A DNA stretch of 64,000 nucleotides from an uncultured Oscillospiraceae bacterium (GTDB lineage: Bacteria; Bacillota; Clostridia; Oscillospirales; Oscillospiraceae). Location: the NCBI GenBank assembly GCA_944385365.1, contig CALWWW010000007.1:40337-104336 (forward strand). Reading direction: 5' to 3'. Shown here one piece after another: positions 47,440 to 58,232 of this stretch (the stretch's first letter is position 1; each line of letters starts with the position of its first letter). A model generated the notes under the pieces. That model worked only from the letters and a program-made list of their open reading frames with translations. It was not told the origin of the DNA and ran no database searches. Both the position numbers and the translations under genes were made by a program.

Positions 47440-49011
47440 ATGAAGAAGAACCTTCTGCGGCTGGTCGCCGCGACGCTGGCTCTGTGCACCATGATGGGCA
47501 TGGCCGCCTGCGGCAGCAAGGACGCCGGTACCACCGACGGCACGACCACCACCGGCGACACCGCCTCCACCGGCGGCTACAAGGATACCCTGGTCTGGGC
47601 CCAGGGCGCCGACGTGACCTCTCTGGACCCCCATCAGGGCAAGGAGACCCCCTCGGTGGAAGTGACCTGCCAGATCTTCGACACCCTGGTGACCGTGGAC
47701 CCCGAGACCAATGAGATCGTGGGCCAGATCGCCGAGAGCTGGGAGCAGACCGACGACCTGACCTATGTCTTCCAGATCCGCCAGGGCATCAAGTTCCATG
47801 ACGGCAGCGACCTGACCGCCGAGGACGTCAAGTTCTCCCTGGAGCGCGCCATCAACTCCGCCGCCGTCTCCTATATCGTCGACTTCATCGACACCGTCAC
47901 CGTGGACGGCGACTACACCGTCACCGTCAAGACCAAGGAGCCCTACGGCCCCGCTCTGCGCAATCTGGCCATTCCCTTCGCCGCCATCGTGCCCAAGGCC
48001 GTGGTGGAGGCCGACGAGGATGCCTTCATCCTCAACCCCATCGGCTCCGGCCCCTACACCTTCGTCGAGTGGAAGCAGGGCGACCACATCACCCTCAAGG
48101 CCTTTGACGACTACTATGCCGGCAAGCCCCAGACCGAGAATCTGACCATGCGCGTCATCCCCGAGGCCTCCCAGCGTTCCATCGCCCTGGAGACCGGCGA
48201 GGTCGATCTGTCTTACGATCTGGCCGTCAACGACATCTCCCGCATCAACGAGAACGACGCCACCACCGTCTATGAGGTTCCCTCTCTGAGCTGCTGGTAC
48301 GTCTCCATGAACATGAACAAGGAGCCCTTCAGCAATCCTCTGGTCCGTGAGGCTCTGAGCTACGCCATCGACCGCCAGACCCTGGTGGACACCATCAATG
48401 CCGGCAGCGGCGAGCCCGCCGATGCCATCATCGCCCCCGGCGTCTTCGGCTACTACTCCACCGGCGTCCGGGAGTACAACCCTGAGAAGGCCAAGGAGCT
48501 GCTGGCTGAGGCCGGTTATCCCAACGGCTTCGACTGCTCCCTGTGGGTCAACGACAACCAGTCCCGCATTGAGATGTGCCAGGCCATGATGAACATGTTC
48601 CAGCAGGTGGGCGTCAATGTGAACCTGGAGGTTCTGGAGTTCGGCAGCTATATCAGCCGTACCACCAACGGTGAGCACGACATGGCCTACTTCGGCTGGA
48701 CCACGTCCAGCGGCGACGCCGACTACACCTACTACTCCCTGGAGCACTCCTCCCAGCAGGGTGCCGCCGGCAACCGTTCCTTCATCAACGATCCCGAAGT
48801 GGACGCCCTGGTGGAAGAGGCCAGAAGCACCAGCGACGAGGCCACCCGTCAGGAGCTCTACAAGGAGCTGGCCATCAAGCTGGACAGCATCAACAACAAC
48901 CTGAACATCTTCTACAGCTCCATCAATGTGGGCGCCAGCAAGAAGGTTGAAGGTTTTGTGATGGACGCCAACGGCTACCACAATCTGGATACCGTAAAGG
49001 TCGCCCAGTAA
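47440..49011 (+). CDS. Second peptide ABC transporter substrate-binding lipoprotein
   Basis: A 523-residue SBP_bac_5 protein. The lipoprotein signal MKKNLLRLVAATLALCTMMG ends in MAACGSK, followed by a Gly/Thr linker. Landmarks: TSLDPHQGKETPSVEVTCQI, GIKFHDGSDLTAEDVKFSLE, NPIGSGPYTFVEWKQGDHI, NPLVREALSYAIDRQTLVD and LLAEAGYPNGFDC. At 523 residues it is the usual DppA/OppA length, about 100 shorter than the first system's protein. Membrane-anchored outside the cell. It probably binds a different peptide class, perhaps one processed by the following two hydrolases. Confidence 0.9.
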   Translation: MKKNLLRLVAATLALCTMMGMAACGSKDAGTTDGTTTTGDTASTGGYKDTLVWAQGADVTSLDPHQGKETPSVEVTCQIFDTLVTVDPETNEIVGQIAESWEQTDDLTYVFQIRQGIKFHDGSDLTAEDVKFSLERAINSAAVSYIVDFIDTVTVDGDYTVTVKTKEPYGPALRNLAIPFAAIVPKAVVEADEDAFILNPIGSGPYTFVEWKQGDHITLKAFDDYYAGKPQTENLTMRVIPEASQRSIALETGEVDLSYDLAVNDISRINENDATTVYEVPSLSCWYVSMNMNKEPFSNPLVREALSYAIDRQTLVDTINAGSGEPADAIIAPGVFGYYSTGVREYNPEKAKELLAEAGYPNGFDCSLWVNDNQSRIEMCQAMMNMFQQVGVNVNLEVLEFGSYISRTTNGEHDMAYFGWTTSSGDADYTYYSLEHSSQQGAAGNRSFINDPEVDALVEEARSTSDEATRQELYKELAIKLDSINNNLNIFYSSINVGASKKVEGFVMDANGYHNLDTVKVAQ

Positions 49012-49020
49012 TCGACCTTT

Positions 49021-49054
49021 GGGGCCGTCAGTACCCTTGACGGCCCCAATTTTA
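49021..49054 (+). terminator. Terminator or attenuator between the binding protein and the hydrolases
   Basis: GGGGCCGTCA / TGACGGCCCC around GTACCCT, followed by AATTTT. The short U run suggests partial read-through, which would keep the downstream hydrolases at a lower level than the binding protein. Confidence 0.6.
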
Positions 49055-49096
49055 CCGCATATTCTCTATGATTGATTCAGAAAGGACGAATTTTCC

Positions 49097-49858
49097 ATGA
49101 GACTGAGCAACATGACCTGGCCCCAGGTCGAAACGTACTTCAAGAGCAACGACATGGTCCTCATCAGCATCGGCAGCATCGAGTGCCACGGCCGCCATAT
49201 GCCCCTGGGCACCGACACCCTGATTCCCGACCATCTGCTGGAGAAGATCGAGCAGAAGAGCGACGTCCTCATCGCCCCCACCATTCCCTATGGCGCCTGC
49301 CAGAGCCTGTCCGATTTCCCCGGCACCATCGACATCGACTGCGACATCCTCTACCAGTTCTGCGATCAGATTTTCAAGAGCCTGTACAAGCACGGCGCGA
49401 GAAAGTTCGTCTTCCTCAACGGCCACGGCGGCAACATCAAGACCATTGAGCGTCTGGCTCTCGACTATGAGAAGAAGGGCTGCCTGGTGGCCATGCTCAA
49501 CTGGTGGCTCATGGCCTGGGACCTGAACCCCGCCTGGAAGGGCGGCCACGGCGGCGGCGAGGAGACGGCTGCCATCCTGGGCATCGACCCCTCCCTGGTG
49601 GACAAGAGCGAAATCGGCGGCGAGCTGAAGTTCTACCACCTGAGCGACAACCTCAAGGCCACCGGCTTCCGTTCCGTGGAGTTCAAGGGCGTCTCCGTGG
49701 AGATTCCCAGAAGCATTACCCATATCACCGACAGCGGCTGGATCGGGCCCGATCATCCCAACACCGCCACCGAGGAGTGGGGCCGCGAGATGCTGCAGGC
49801 GTCCGCCGACTACATCGTGGAGTTCATGGAAGAGTTCAAGAAGGTCAAGCTGGGCTGA
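49097..49858 (+). CDS. Creatininase-family amidohydrolase
   Basis: A 253-residue metal-dependent amidohydrolase. The family signature is SIGSIECHGRHMPLGTDTLI, with E and H of the E-x-H motif and the following Asp as metal ligands. NGHGGN follows near residue 115, then GGHGGGEETAAILGIDPSLV with the second-site histidine and glutamate. Members open small cyclic amides: creatinine, mycofactocin precursors, or formamidopyrimidine-type rings. A peptide-transport operon suggests a peptide- or amino-acid-derived ring as substrate, but this is inference. Confidence 0.85.
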   Translation: MRLSNMTWPQVETYFKSNDMVLISIGSIECHGRHMPLGTDTLIPDHLLEKIEQKSDVLIAPTIPYGACQSLSDFPGTIDIDCDILYQFCDQIFKSLYKHGARKFVFLNGHGGNIKTIERLALDYEKKGCLVAMLNWWLMAWDLNPAWKGGHGGGEETAAILGIDPSLVDKSEIGGELKFYHLSDNLKATGFRSVEFKGVSVEIPRSITHITDSGWIGPDHPNTATEEWGREMLQASADYIVEFMEEFKKVKLG

Positions 49859-49876
49859 GCCCGGAAAGGAAACGCT

Positions 49877-50953
49877 ATGGATAAGAAAACCACTCTGGAG
49901 ATGATCGCGGCCATTTCCAACGCCAACGGCGTCTCCGGCTTTGAAGATGACGTGGTGGCCGCCATCCGGCCCTATGCCGAGGGTCTGGGCGAAACCCACA
50001 TGGACCGTATGCGGAACTTCTACATCCGCCGCCAGGGCAACACCGGCAGCCGTCCCGTGGTGCAGCTGGACGCCCACAGCGACGAGGTGGGCTTCATGGT
50101 CCAGGCCATCTGCCCCAACGGCACCCTGCGCATCATTCCCATGGGCGGCTGGGTGACCCACAACATTCCCGCCCACAAGGTCTGGGTCCGCAACCGCTGG
50201 GGCAAGTACATCCCCGGCCTCACCGCCAGCAAGCCGCCCCACTTCATGAGCGAGGCCGAGCGGAAGGCTCCTCTGGACATGTCCAACATCACCGTGGACG
50301 TGGGTGCCACCTCCCGGGAGGAGGCCATGGAGGTCTACGGCATCCGCATCGGCGAGCCTGTGGCCCCCGATGTGACCTTTACCTATGATGAGAACACGGA
50401 CCTGATGGTGGGCAAGAGCTTCGACTGCCGTCTGGGCTGCGCCGCCATCCTCAAGACGCTCCACACCCTCCAGGGCAAGGACCTGAAGGTGGATGTGGTG
50501 GGCGCCTGCGCCGCCCAGGAAGAGGTCGGCGTCCGCGGCGCTACCGTCACGTCCCAGGTCATCAAGCCGGACATTGCCATCGTCTTTGAGGGCTGCCCCG
50601 CCGACGACACCTGTGTGGAGCCCTACATGGTCCAGACCGCCATCAAGCGCGGCCCCATGCTCCGCCATGTGGACGCCCGGATGATCACCAATCCCCGGTA
50701 CCAGCGCTACGCCCTGGACCTGGCCGAGCAGCTGAACATCCCCGTTCAGGAGGCCGTCCGCGCCGCCGGTTCCACCAACGGCGCAGCCATCCACCTGACG
50801 GAAAAGGCCGTACCGGTCATCGTCATCGGCGTGCCCGTCCGCTACGCCCACACCCACTACGGCATGTCGGCCTACGCCGATTTCGACAACGCCGTGAAGC
50901 TGGCCTGCGAGATTCTCACCCGTCTGGACGCGGATACCATCGCTGGATTCTGA
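49877..50953 (+). CDS. M42 family metallo-aminopeptidase
   Basis: A 358-residue cytosolic peptidase of the M42 (FrvX/glutamyl aminopeptidase-like) family with two metal ions. Metal ligands: LDAHSDEVGFMV with His and Asp, KSFDCRLGCAAIL where FDCRLG carries the bridging Asp (usually DNR), AQEEVGVRGA with the catalytic and ligand glutamates, and YAHTHYGMSAYADF with the final His. M42 enzymes form dodecameric shells that trim short peptides. It is the last gene of the second opp operon, and a strong terminator follows. Confidence 0.92.
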   Translation: MDKKTTLEMIAAISNANGVSGFEDDVVAAIRPYAEGLGETHMDRMRNFYIRRQGNTGSRPVVQLDAHSDEVGFMVQAICPNGTLRIIPMGGWVTHNIPAHKVWVRNRWGKYIPGLTASKPPHFMSEAERKAPLDMSNITVDVGATSREEAMEVYGIRIGEPVAPDVTFTYDENTDLMVGKSFDCRLGCAAILKTLHTLQGKDLKVDVVGACAAQEEVGVRGATVTSQVIKPDIAIVFEGCPADDTCVEPYMVQTAIKRGPMLRHVDARMITNPRYQRYALDLAEQLNIPVQEAVRAAGSTNGAAIHLTEKAVPVIVIGVPVRYAHTHYGMSAYADFDNAVKLACEILTRLDADTIAGF

Positions 50954-51007
50954 GCACCTCGTTCGGGTATTGCTGTAATGGAATGAAGTCCTTTTTTCCG
51001 GGACACC

Positions 51008-51042
51008 GCCGCCTCCGCCGCAAGGTGGAGGCGGCTTTTTTT
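51008..51042 (+). terminator. Terminator of the second opp operon
   Basis: GCCGCCTCC / GGAGGCGGC around a 10-base loop, followed by seven T. Confidence 0.85.
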
Positions 51043-51188
51043 GCGTTTTTCGGCCTGCCGGACGGGAAAATTCCCGCTGCTTCCCGGGGAATATCCGCAT
51101 AGAAGCCCCAAAGTATTGGACATAATACACAGAAATATGGTGTTAAAAATAGCGATAGTAAATGAAATACCAGTTTTATCGTCAAAAA

Positions 51189-51230
51189 AGGACACCAGTC
51201 CTATAATCGCATTGGGGCCCGTGCTATAAT
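51189..51230 (+). promoter_or_regulatory. Candidate promoter of the nucleoside operon, Crp/Fnr-like spacing
   Basis: A -10 TATAAT (51,225-51,230) has no good -35. The inverted repeat AGGAC-N4-GTCCT (51,189-51,202) would centre near -41.5 if transcription starts about 7 bases after the -10, the usual class II activator position. CTATAATCG occurs twice, 23 bp apart. A Crp-like gene is within the operon. Confidence 0.5.
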
Positions 51231-51329
51231 CGAGACAGAAAGAGACAACAGTCCAGTTGATTCTGCGGACCGGATGGTCCGCGACACATACGACACGTTT
51301 CTGACACACAATTTTAGGAGGATGAACAC

Positions 51330-52565
51330 ATGAAAAAAAGAATCCTGACCGCGCTTCTTGCCATCGCCATGCTGATGTCCATGGCTGCCTGCGGCGACAA
51401 GGACACCAGTACCCCCAGCAGTGACAATGCCGAGACCGGCGCGCAGACCGGTACGGAGACCGGCGGCGATACCGCTGCTGCCACCGACATGAACATCGCC
51501 ATGGTCACCGACTCCGGCGACATCACCGACCAGAGCTTCAACCAGACCACCTACGAGTCCGCCAAGGCCTGGGCCGAGGAGAACGGCGTTCCCTTCAACT
51601 ACTACAAGCCCGAGAGCGACTCCACCGAAGCCCGTAACGCCAGCGTCGATCAGGCCGTGGCCGCCGGCGCCAACGTGATTCTGCTGCCCGGCTACCTGTT
51701 CGCCGCCACCGTCGTCGATCAGGCCGAGATGTATCCCGATGTCAAGTTCATCGCTCTGGACGTGGGCGCCGGCGACATTCTGGAGAACGCCGTGGGCGAG
51801 GGCTACACCTACAACCCCGACGACTATGATGTGACCCAGTACTACAACACCGACAACGTCTACTGCGCCACCTATCAGGAGGCCATTTCCGGTTACATGG
51901 CCGGTTATACCGCCGTCAAGCTGGGCTACAAGCACCTGGGCTTCCTGGGCGGCATGGCCGTTCCCGCCGTTACCCGCTTCGGCTACGGCTATGTGCAGGG
52001 CGCTGACGCCGCTGCCAAGGAAATGGGCATCGAGAGTGAGGTCACTGTCGAGTACGTTGTGGGCGGCCAGTTCTACGGCGACGCCGACATCACCGCCTAC
52101 ATGGACACCTGGTACAACTCCCGTGACGTAGAGGTCGTCTTCGCCTGCGGCGGCGGCATCTACACCTCCGCTGCCGAGGCTGCTCAGAAGGCCGGCGGCA
52201 AGGTCATCGGCGTTGACAGCGACCAGGCTCCCATCATCGACGCTTCTTACGGCGAAGGCATCACCGTTACCTCCGCCATGAAGGGCCTGTCCACCACCGT
52301 CAAGAACATGCTCACCGCCATCAAGGACGGCCAGTGGGGCGAGCACGTGGGCAAGATCGAGAGCCTGGGCCTGATTTCCGAGACCGTGGAAGAGAACTAT
52401 GTCCAGCTGCCCATCAAGTCCACCCAGTGGAGCGACACCTACACCGAAGACGATTACCGCGCTTTGGTGAAGGATATGTATGACGGCAAGGTTACCGTCT
52501 CCGACGATATCTCCGCCATGCCCGCTTCCTCCATCACTGTCAACGACTACGGCAGCATCAAGTAA
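51330..52565 (+). CDS. BMP-family nucleoside-binding lipoprotein
   Basis: A 411-residue BMP/PnrA-type solute-binding protein that captures purine or pyrimidine nucleosides. The lipoprotein signal MKKRILTALLAIAMLMSMAA precedes CGDKD, then a Thr/Gly/Asp-rich linker. BMP landmarks: IAMVTDSGDITDQSFNQTTY, QAVAAGANVILLPGYLFAAT, EAISGYMAGYTAVKLGYKHL, GFLGGMAVPAVTRFGYGYV and FACGGGIYTSAAEAAQK with VIGVDSDQ. The strong GGAGG upstream and the hairpin after it suggest excess expression over the transporter genes. It is the first gene of the nucleoside operon. Confidence 0.92.
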   Translation: MKKRILTALLAIAMLMSMAACGDKDTSTPSSDNAETGAQTGTETGGDTAAATDMNIAMVTDSGDITDQSFNQTTYESAKAWAEENGVPFNYYKPESDSTEARNASVDQAVAAGANVILLPGYLFAATVVDQAEMYPDVKFIALDVGAGDILENAVGEGYTYNPDDYDVTQYYNTDNVYCATYQEAISGYMAGYTAVKLGYKHLGFLGGMAVPAVTRFGYGYVQGADAAAKEMGIESEVTVEYVVGGQFYGDADITAYMDTWYNSRDVEVVFACGGGIYTSAAEAAQKAGGKVIGVDSDQAPIIDASYGEGITVTSAMKGLSTTVKNMLTAIKDGQWGEHVGKIESLGLISETVEENYVQLPIKSTQWSDTYTEDDYRALVKDMYDGKVTVSDDISAMPASSITVNDYGSIK

Positions 52566-52582
52566 ATCACCGGCAACCGAAA

Positions 52583-52611
52583 GGGAGTGGGGCGTTCCCG
52601 CTCCCTTTTTT
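52583..52611 (+). terminator. Partial terminator after the BMP lipoprotein gene
   Basis: GGGAGTGGG / CCCGCTCCC around GCGTT, followed by six T, between binding protein and ATPase genes. Confidence 0.75.
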
Positions 52612-52652
52612 AAAAAGAAACCTGCACACTAACAGGGGGGTGTATGTAAAGA

Positions 52653-54186
<1,534 letters not shown>

Positions 54187-54197
<11 letters not shown>

Positions 54198-55326
54198 CCG
54201 CAAGAGAGAAAGCCTTCTGCGCAACAGCGGCGTTCAGACCATCATCGGCTCCCTGCTGTGCATCGCCATCGGCCTGCTCATCGGCTATGTGGTGCTGCTG
54301 ATCATCAACCCCGCCGGTGCGGGCGGCGCAATCGCCGCCATTTTGAAGAACTACTTCTATTATCCCAGCCATGTGGCGGTCCTGAAGTACCTGGGCACTA
54401 CCCTGGTCAAGGCGTCGGCCCTGCTGGTGTGCTCCCTGTCCGTCCTCTTTGCCTGGAAGGTGGGCCTGTTTAACATCGGCGTCGCCGGTCAGTACGTCAT
54501 CGGCGCGGGCGCGTCCCTCTACTGCGCCCTGGGCCTGGGCCTGCCCTGGTATGTGTGCCTCATCGCCGCCATGGTCTGCGCGGCCCTGGTGGGCGGCATC
54601 TCCGGTGCCCTGAAAGCCTACTTTAATGTCAACGAGGTCATCTCCTGCATCATGCTCAACTGGATTGGCCTCTATGCCGTCAACATGCTCCTGAACACCG
54701 TCAAGGAGCAGTCCACCCCCTATACCAAGTCCCTGGCCAGCGCCAACAGCAGCGCCCTGCTGCCCAACGTGGGCCTCGACAAAATTTTCTCCAACAACGA
54801 ATATGTCACCATCGGTATTATCTTTGCCGTCCTGGCCGCCATCATCGTCTGGGTGCTCCTGGACCGCACCAAGTTCGGCTTTGAGCTGAAGGCCACCGGC
54901 CTCAACAAGCACGCCGCCAGGTACTGCGGCATGCGGGAAAAGCGCAACATCATCCTGGCTATGATGATCTCCGGCGCGCTGGCCGGTCTCGGCGCGGCAG
55001 TCCTGTTCCTCTGCGGCATCGAGCAGTGGATGGTTCAGATGACCAGCATCCCCGCCATGGGCTTCAACGGCATCGCCGCCGCGTTCCTGGGCGGCTCCCA
55101 TCCCATCGGCGCGATTTTCTCCTCCTACTTCATCCAGCACATCACCAGCGGCGGCAGCTACGTGGATAAAGCCATGTACAGCGCCCAGATTTCCGACCTG
55201 ATTTCCGCGTTCATCATTTACCTCTGCGGCTTCGTCTTCTTCTTCAAGGGCTGGCTGGGCCGGCTCCTGGACAAGCGGGATGAAAAGCGGGCCGCGGCCC
55301 AAGAGAAAGGAGGCAAGGCCCAATGA
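54187..55326 (+). CDS. Nucleoside ABC transporter permease 1
   Basis: A 379-residue permease of the BPD_transp_2 type. I start at GTG 54,187, nine bases after AAAGGAGG, overlapping the ATPase stop by 11 bases. Membrane segments include GSLLCIAIGLLIGYVVLLII and FAWKVGLFNIGVAGQYVIGA (containing the conserved GLFNIGVAGQ motif), then AYFNVNEVISCIMLNWIGLY. The C terminus is basic (DKRDEKRAAAQEKGGKAQ). This is the YufP/NupP-like subunit. It forms the pore with the next gene product. Confidence 0.9.
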
Positions 55327-56264
55327 TCTTGCTGCTGCAATATACTTTGATCTTTGCCTCGGTGCTGGTTCTGGTGGCCCTGGGCGGCTGCTTCTCCGAG
55401 CACAGCGGCGTCATCAACATCGGTCTCGAAGGCATCATGGTAATGGGCGCCCTGGGCGGCGCGCTGACCATGAAGTATCTGCCCCCCGATCTGAACGCGG
55501 CCCTGGTGATTCTCATTGTCATCCTGGCCTGCGTCGTGGTGGGTATGCTCTTCTCCCTGCTGCTGGGCGTGGCGGCCATCCGCTTCAACGCCGACCAGAC
55601 CCTGGTCGGTACCGCTCTGAACCTGCTGGGCCCCGCCGCCGCCGTGGTTCTGGTCCGCGCCATCAACATGGCCGAGGACATCAACAACGTCTCCACCACC
55701 GTGGCTTACGGCACGGCGAAAAAAGCCTTTACCACCAACATTGGCAGCTTTGAATTCAACTGGTTTATGCTAGTGGCCCTCCTGGTCCTCATTGCTTCGT
55801 ATATCGTCCTCTACAAGACCCGCTTCGGCCTGCGGCTGTGCGCCTGCGGCGAGCATCCCCAGGCGGCCGACTCCGTGGGCATCAACGTGTACAAGATGCG
55901 CTATGCCGGTGTGCTGATCTCCGGCGCATTGGGCGGCCTCGGCGGTCTGGTCTACATCACCGCCGGCGTCAGCGAATGGAAGTTTGAAAACGGCGTGGCC
56001 GGCTTCGGCTTCCTGGCTCTGGCCGTTATGATCTTCGGCCAGTGGAAACCCATCAACATCGGTCTGGCGGCGCTGCTCTTCGGCCTGTTCCGCGCGCTGT
56101 CCAATGTGTACACCGGCTTCGATGTGCTGGTGGCCCTGAACCTGCCCAACACCGTTTACAACATGCTGCCCTATATCATTTCCCTGATTGTGCTGGTGTT
56201 CGTCTCCGGCAAGTCCAAGGCCCCCAAGGCTGAGGGCATCCCCTATGATAAGGGCCAACGTTAA
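55323..56264 (+). CDS. Nucleoside ABC transporter permease 2
   Basis: A 313-residue permease starting in ATGA overlap with the previous gene. It has the sister motif HSGVINIGLEGIMVMGALGG (family INIGLEG), then RFNADQTLVGTALNLLGPAA, GLRLCACGEHPQAADSVGIN and YITAGVSEWKFENGVAGFGF. Eight to nine hydrophobic helices are visible. This is the YufQ/NupQ-like subunit, completing a BMP-type nucleoside importer with the three preceding genes. Confidence 0.9.
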   Translation: MILLLQYTLIFASVLVLVALGGCFSEHSGVINIGLEGIMVMGALGGALTMKYLPPDLNAALVILIVILACVVVGMLFSLLLGVAAIRFNADQTLVGTALNLLGPAAAVVLVRAINMAEDINNVSTTVAYGTAKKAFTTNIGSFEFNWFMLVALLVLIASYIVLYKTRFGLRLCACGEHPQAADSVGINVYKMRYAGVLISGALGGLGGLVYITAGVSEWKFENGVAGFGFLALAVMIFGQWKPINIGLAALLFGLFRALSNVYTGFDVLVALNLPNTVYNMLPYIISLIVLVFVSGKSKAPKAEGIPYDKGQR

Positions 56265-56303
56265 GCAAATTTCCCATCTCTCAGCGAAAGGAGCTCTCCT
56301 TCC

Positions 56304-57086
56304 ATGAAAAACTATTCCGAGGACGCCAGCCGCCAGTACCATATCCAGGTGGCCAGCGGTGAGATCGGCCGCTATGTGATCCTCCCCGGCGACCCCAAGC
56401 GGTGCGCCAAGATCGCCCAGTATTTCGACGACCCGGTGCTCATTGCCGACAACCGGGAGTATATCACCTATACCGGAACGCTGGATGGCGTCAAGGTCAG
56501 CGTCACTTCCACCGGCATCGGCGGCCCGTCGGCCTCCATCGCCATGGAAGAGCTTTACCGCTGCGGTGCGGATACCTTTATCCGCATCGGCACCTGCGGC
56601 GGTATGCAGCTGGACGTCAAGAGCGGTGACGTGGTGGTGGCCACCGGCGCCATCCGCATGGAGGGTACCAGCCGGGAATACGCTCCCATGGAGTTCCCCG
56701 CCGTCCCCGACCTCAATGTGACCAACGCATTGGTCAACGCCGCCCGGTCCATGGGATATCCCTTCCACACCGGCGTGGTCCAGTGCAAGGATTCCTTCTA
56801 CGGCCAGCATGAGCCGGAGACCAAGCCCGTCAGCTATGAGCTGATGAACAAGTGGGAAGCCTGGAAGCGTCTGGGCTGCATGGCTTCGGAGATGGAGTCG
56901 GCGGCGCTGTTCATCGTCGGCAGCTATCTCCATGTGCGGGTGGGCTCCTGCTTTCTGGTGGTTGCCAACCAGGAGCGGGAAAAGCTGAATCTGCCCAATC
57001 CCGTTGCCCACGACACCGATATGGCCATCCGCGTGGCCGTGGAGGCCATCCGCGACCTGATCCGCCAGGACCGGGAACAAAAATAA
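56304..57086 (+). CDS. udp: Uridine phosphorylase / NP-I family nucleoside phosphorylase
   Basis: A 260-residue hexameric phosphorylase splitting uridine (or other nucleosides) to base and ribose-1-phosphate. Landmarks: [17 protein letters not shown] (phosphate site), [40 protein letters not shown] (Arg and Gly loop), [11 protein letters not shown] and [17 protein letters not shown], where EMES binds the ribose. QCKDSFYGQ and the GTCGG form favour uridine phosphorylase over DeoD-type PNP. It lies in the nucleoside uptake operon, with ribosome site GAAAGGAG upstream. Confidence 0.9.
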   Translation: MKNYSEDASRQYHIQVASGEIGRYVILPGDPKRCAKIAQYFDDPVLIADNREYITYTGTLDGVKVSVTSTGIGGPSASIAMEELYRCGADTFIRIGTCGGMQLDVKSGDVVVATGAIRMEGTSREYAPMEFPAVPDLNVTNALVNAARSMGYPFHTGVVQCKDSFYGQHEPETKPVSYELMNKWEAWKRLGCMASEMESAALFIVGSYLHVRVGSCFLVVANQEREKLNLPNPVAHDTDMAIRVAVEAIRDLIRQDREQK

Positions 57087-57107
57087 CCGAGTAAAGGAGT
57101 TTTTTCC

Positions 57108-57773
57108 ATGGATCATAAAGAAATCCTCCGCCATGTGGACCACACCCTGCTGACGCAGACGGCCACCTGGGAAGAAATCCGCAAAATCTGCGACGACGCC
57201 GTGGAATACAGCACCGCTTCCGTCTGCATTCCGCCCTGCTACGTGAAAAAAGCCGCCGAGTACCTCCGGGGCCGGATTCCCGTCTGCACCGTTGTGGGCT
57301 TCCCCAACGGCAACATGACCACCGCCGCCAAGGAGTTCGAGACCAAGGATGCCCTGGCCAACGGCGCAGAAGAGATCGACATGGTCATCAACATCGGTTG
57401 GCTCAAGGACGGCCGCTATGAGCTGGTGGAAAACGAAATCCGCACCCTCAAGGCCGCCTGCGGCAAGAAGATTCTCAAGGTCATCATCGAGACGTGTTTG
57501 CTGACCGACGAGGAAAAGATCAAAATGTGCGAACTGGTCACCAAGGCCGGTGCGGACTATATCAAGACCTCCACGGGCTTCTCCAAGGCCGGAGCTACGT
57601 TTGCCGATATTGAACTGTTCGCCAAGCACATCGGCCCCAACGTGAAAATGAAGGCCGCCGGCGGCATTTCCTCCCTGGAGGACGCCGAGAAGTTCCTGGA
57701 GCTGGGCGCGGACCGTCTGGGTACCAGCCGCATCGTAAAGCTCATCCGCCAGGAAGAGGCCACGGGCTATTGA
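57108..57773 (+). CDS. deoC: Deoxyribose-phosphate aldolase
   Basis: A 221-residue class I aldolase cleaving deoxyribose-5-phosphate to glyceraldehyde-3-phosphate and acetaldehyde. It starts [20 protein letters not shown], typical of Deo[41 protein letters not shown] with the catalytic Asp, [15 protein letters not shown], and the Schiff-base lysine in [15 protein letters not shown] are all present, followed by [20 protein letters not shown] with the second catalytic lysine. It is full length and complete. It draws on products of the phosphorylases and the mutase in the same operon. Confidence 0.95.
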   Translation: MDHKEILRHVDHTLLTQTATWEEIRKICDDAVEYSTASVCIPPCYVKKAAEYLRGRIPVCTVVGFPNGNMTTAAKEFETKDALANGAEEIDMVINIGWLKDGRYELVENEIRTLKAACGKKILKVIIETCLLTDEEKIKMCELVTKAGADYIKTSTGFSKAGATFADIELFAKHIGPNVKMKAAGGISSLEDAEKFLELGADRLGTSRIVKLIRQEEATGY

Positions 57774-57787
57774 GCGGGGGAACGCGT

Positions 57788-58207
57788 ATGGACAAAAGCC
57801 GCATTCAGGAACTGATTCAGCGGGCCATGGAACAGATGCGCTTTTCCTATGTGCCCTATTCCAATTTCCGGGTGGGCGCGGCGCTGCTGACCAGGGACGG
57901 TAAGATCTATACGGGCTGCAACATTGAGAACGCCGCCTATGGTCCCACCAACTGCGCCGAGCGGACCGCCTTTTTCAAGGCCGTCAGCGAGGGTGAACGC
58001 CAGTTCGACGCCATCTGCATCGTGGGCGGTCCCGACGGTGTCCTCAAGGGCTATACGGCCCCCTGCGGCGTCTGCCGTCAGGTGATGATGGAGTTCTGCA
58101 ACCCGGAGACCTTCCAGATCATTCTGGCCGTCTCCACCGAGGACTACCGCATCTACACCCTCAAAGAGCTGCTGCCCCTGGGCTTCGGCCCGGACAACCT
58201 GGCATAA
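57788..58207 (+). CDS. cdd: Cytidine deaminase
   Basis: A 139-residue zinc enzyme converting (deoxy)cytidine to (deoxy)uridine. ATG 57,788 follows GCGGGGGAA. Landmarks: [20 protein letters not shown], then [20 protein letters not shown] (the TNCAE zinc-cysteine and catalytic glutamate) and [14 protein letters not shown] with the PCxxC zinc cysteines. Its length is normal for the homotetrameric type. It channels cytidine into the uridine phosphorylase step. Confidence 0.95.
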   Translation: MDKSRIQELIQRAMEQMRFSYVPYSNFRVGAALLTRDGKIYTGCNIENAAYGPTNCAERTAFFKAVSEGERQFDAICIVGGPDGVLKGYTAPCGVCRQVMMEFCNPETFQIILAVSTEDYRIYTLKELLPLGFGPDNLA

Positions 58208-58232
58208 CTTCCTATCGCAAAGGGGATACGCA

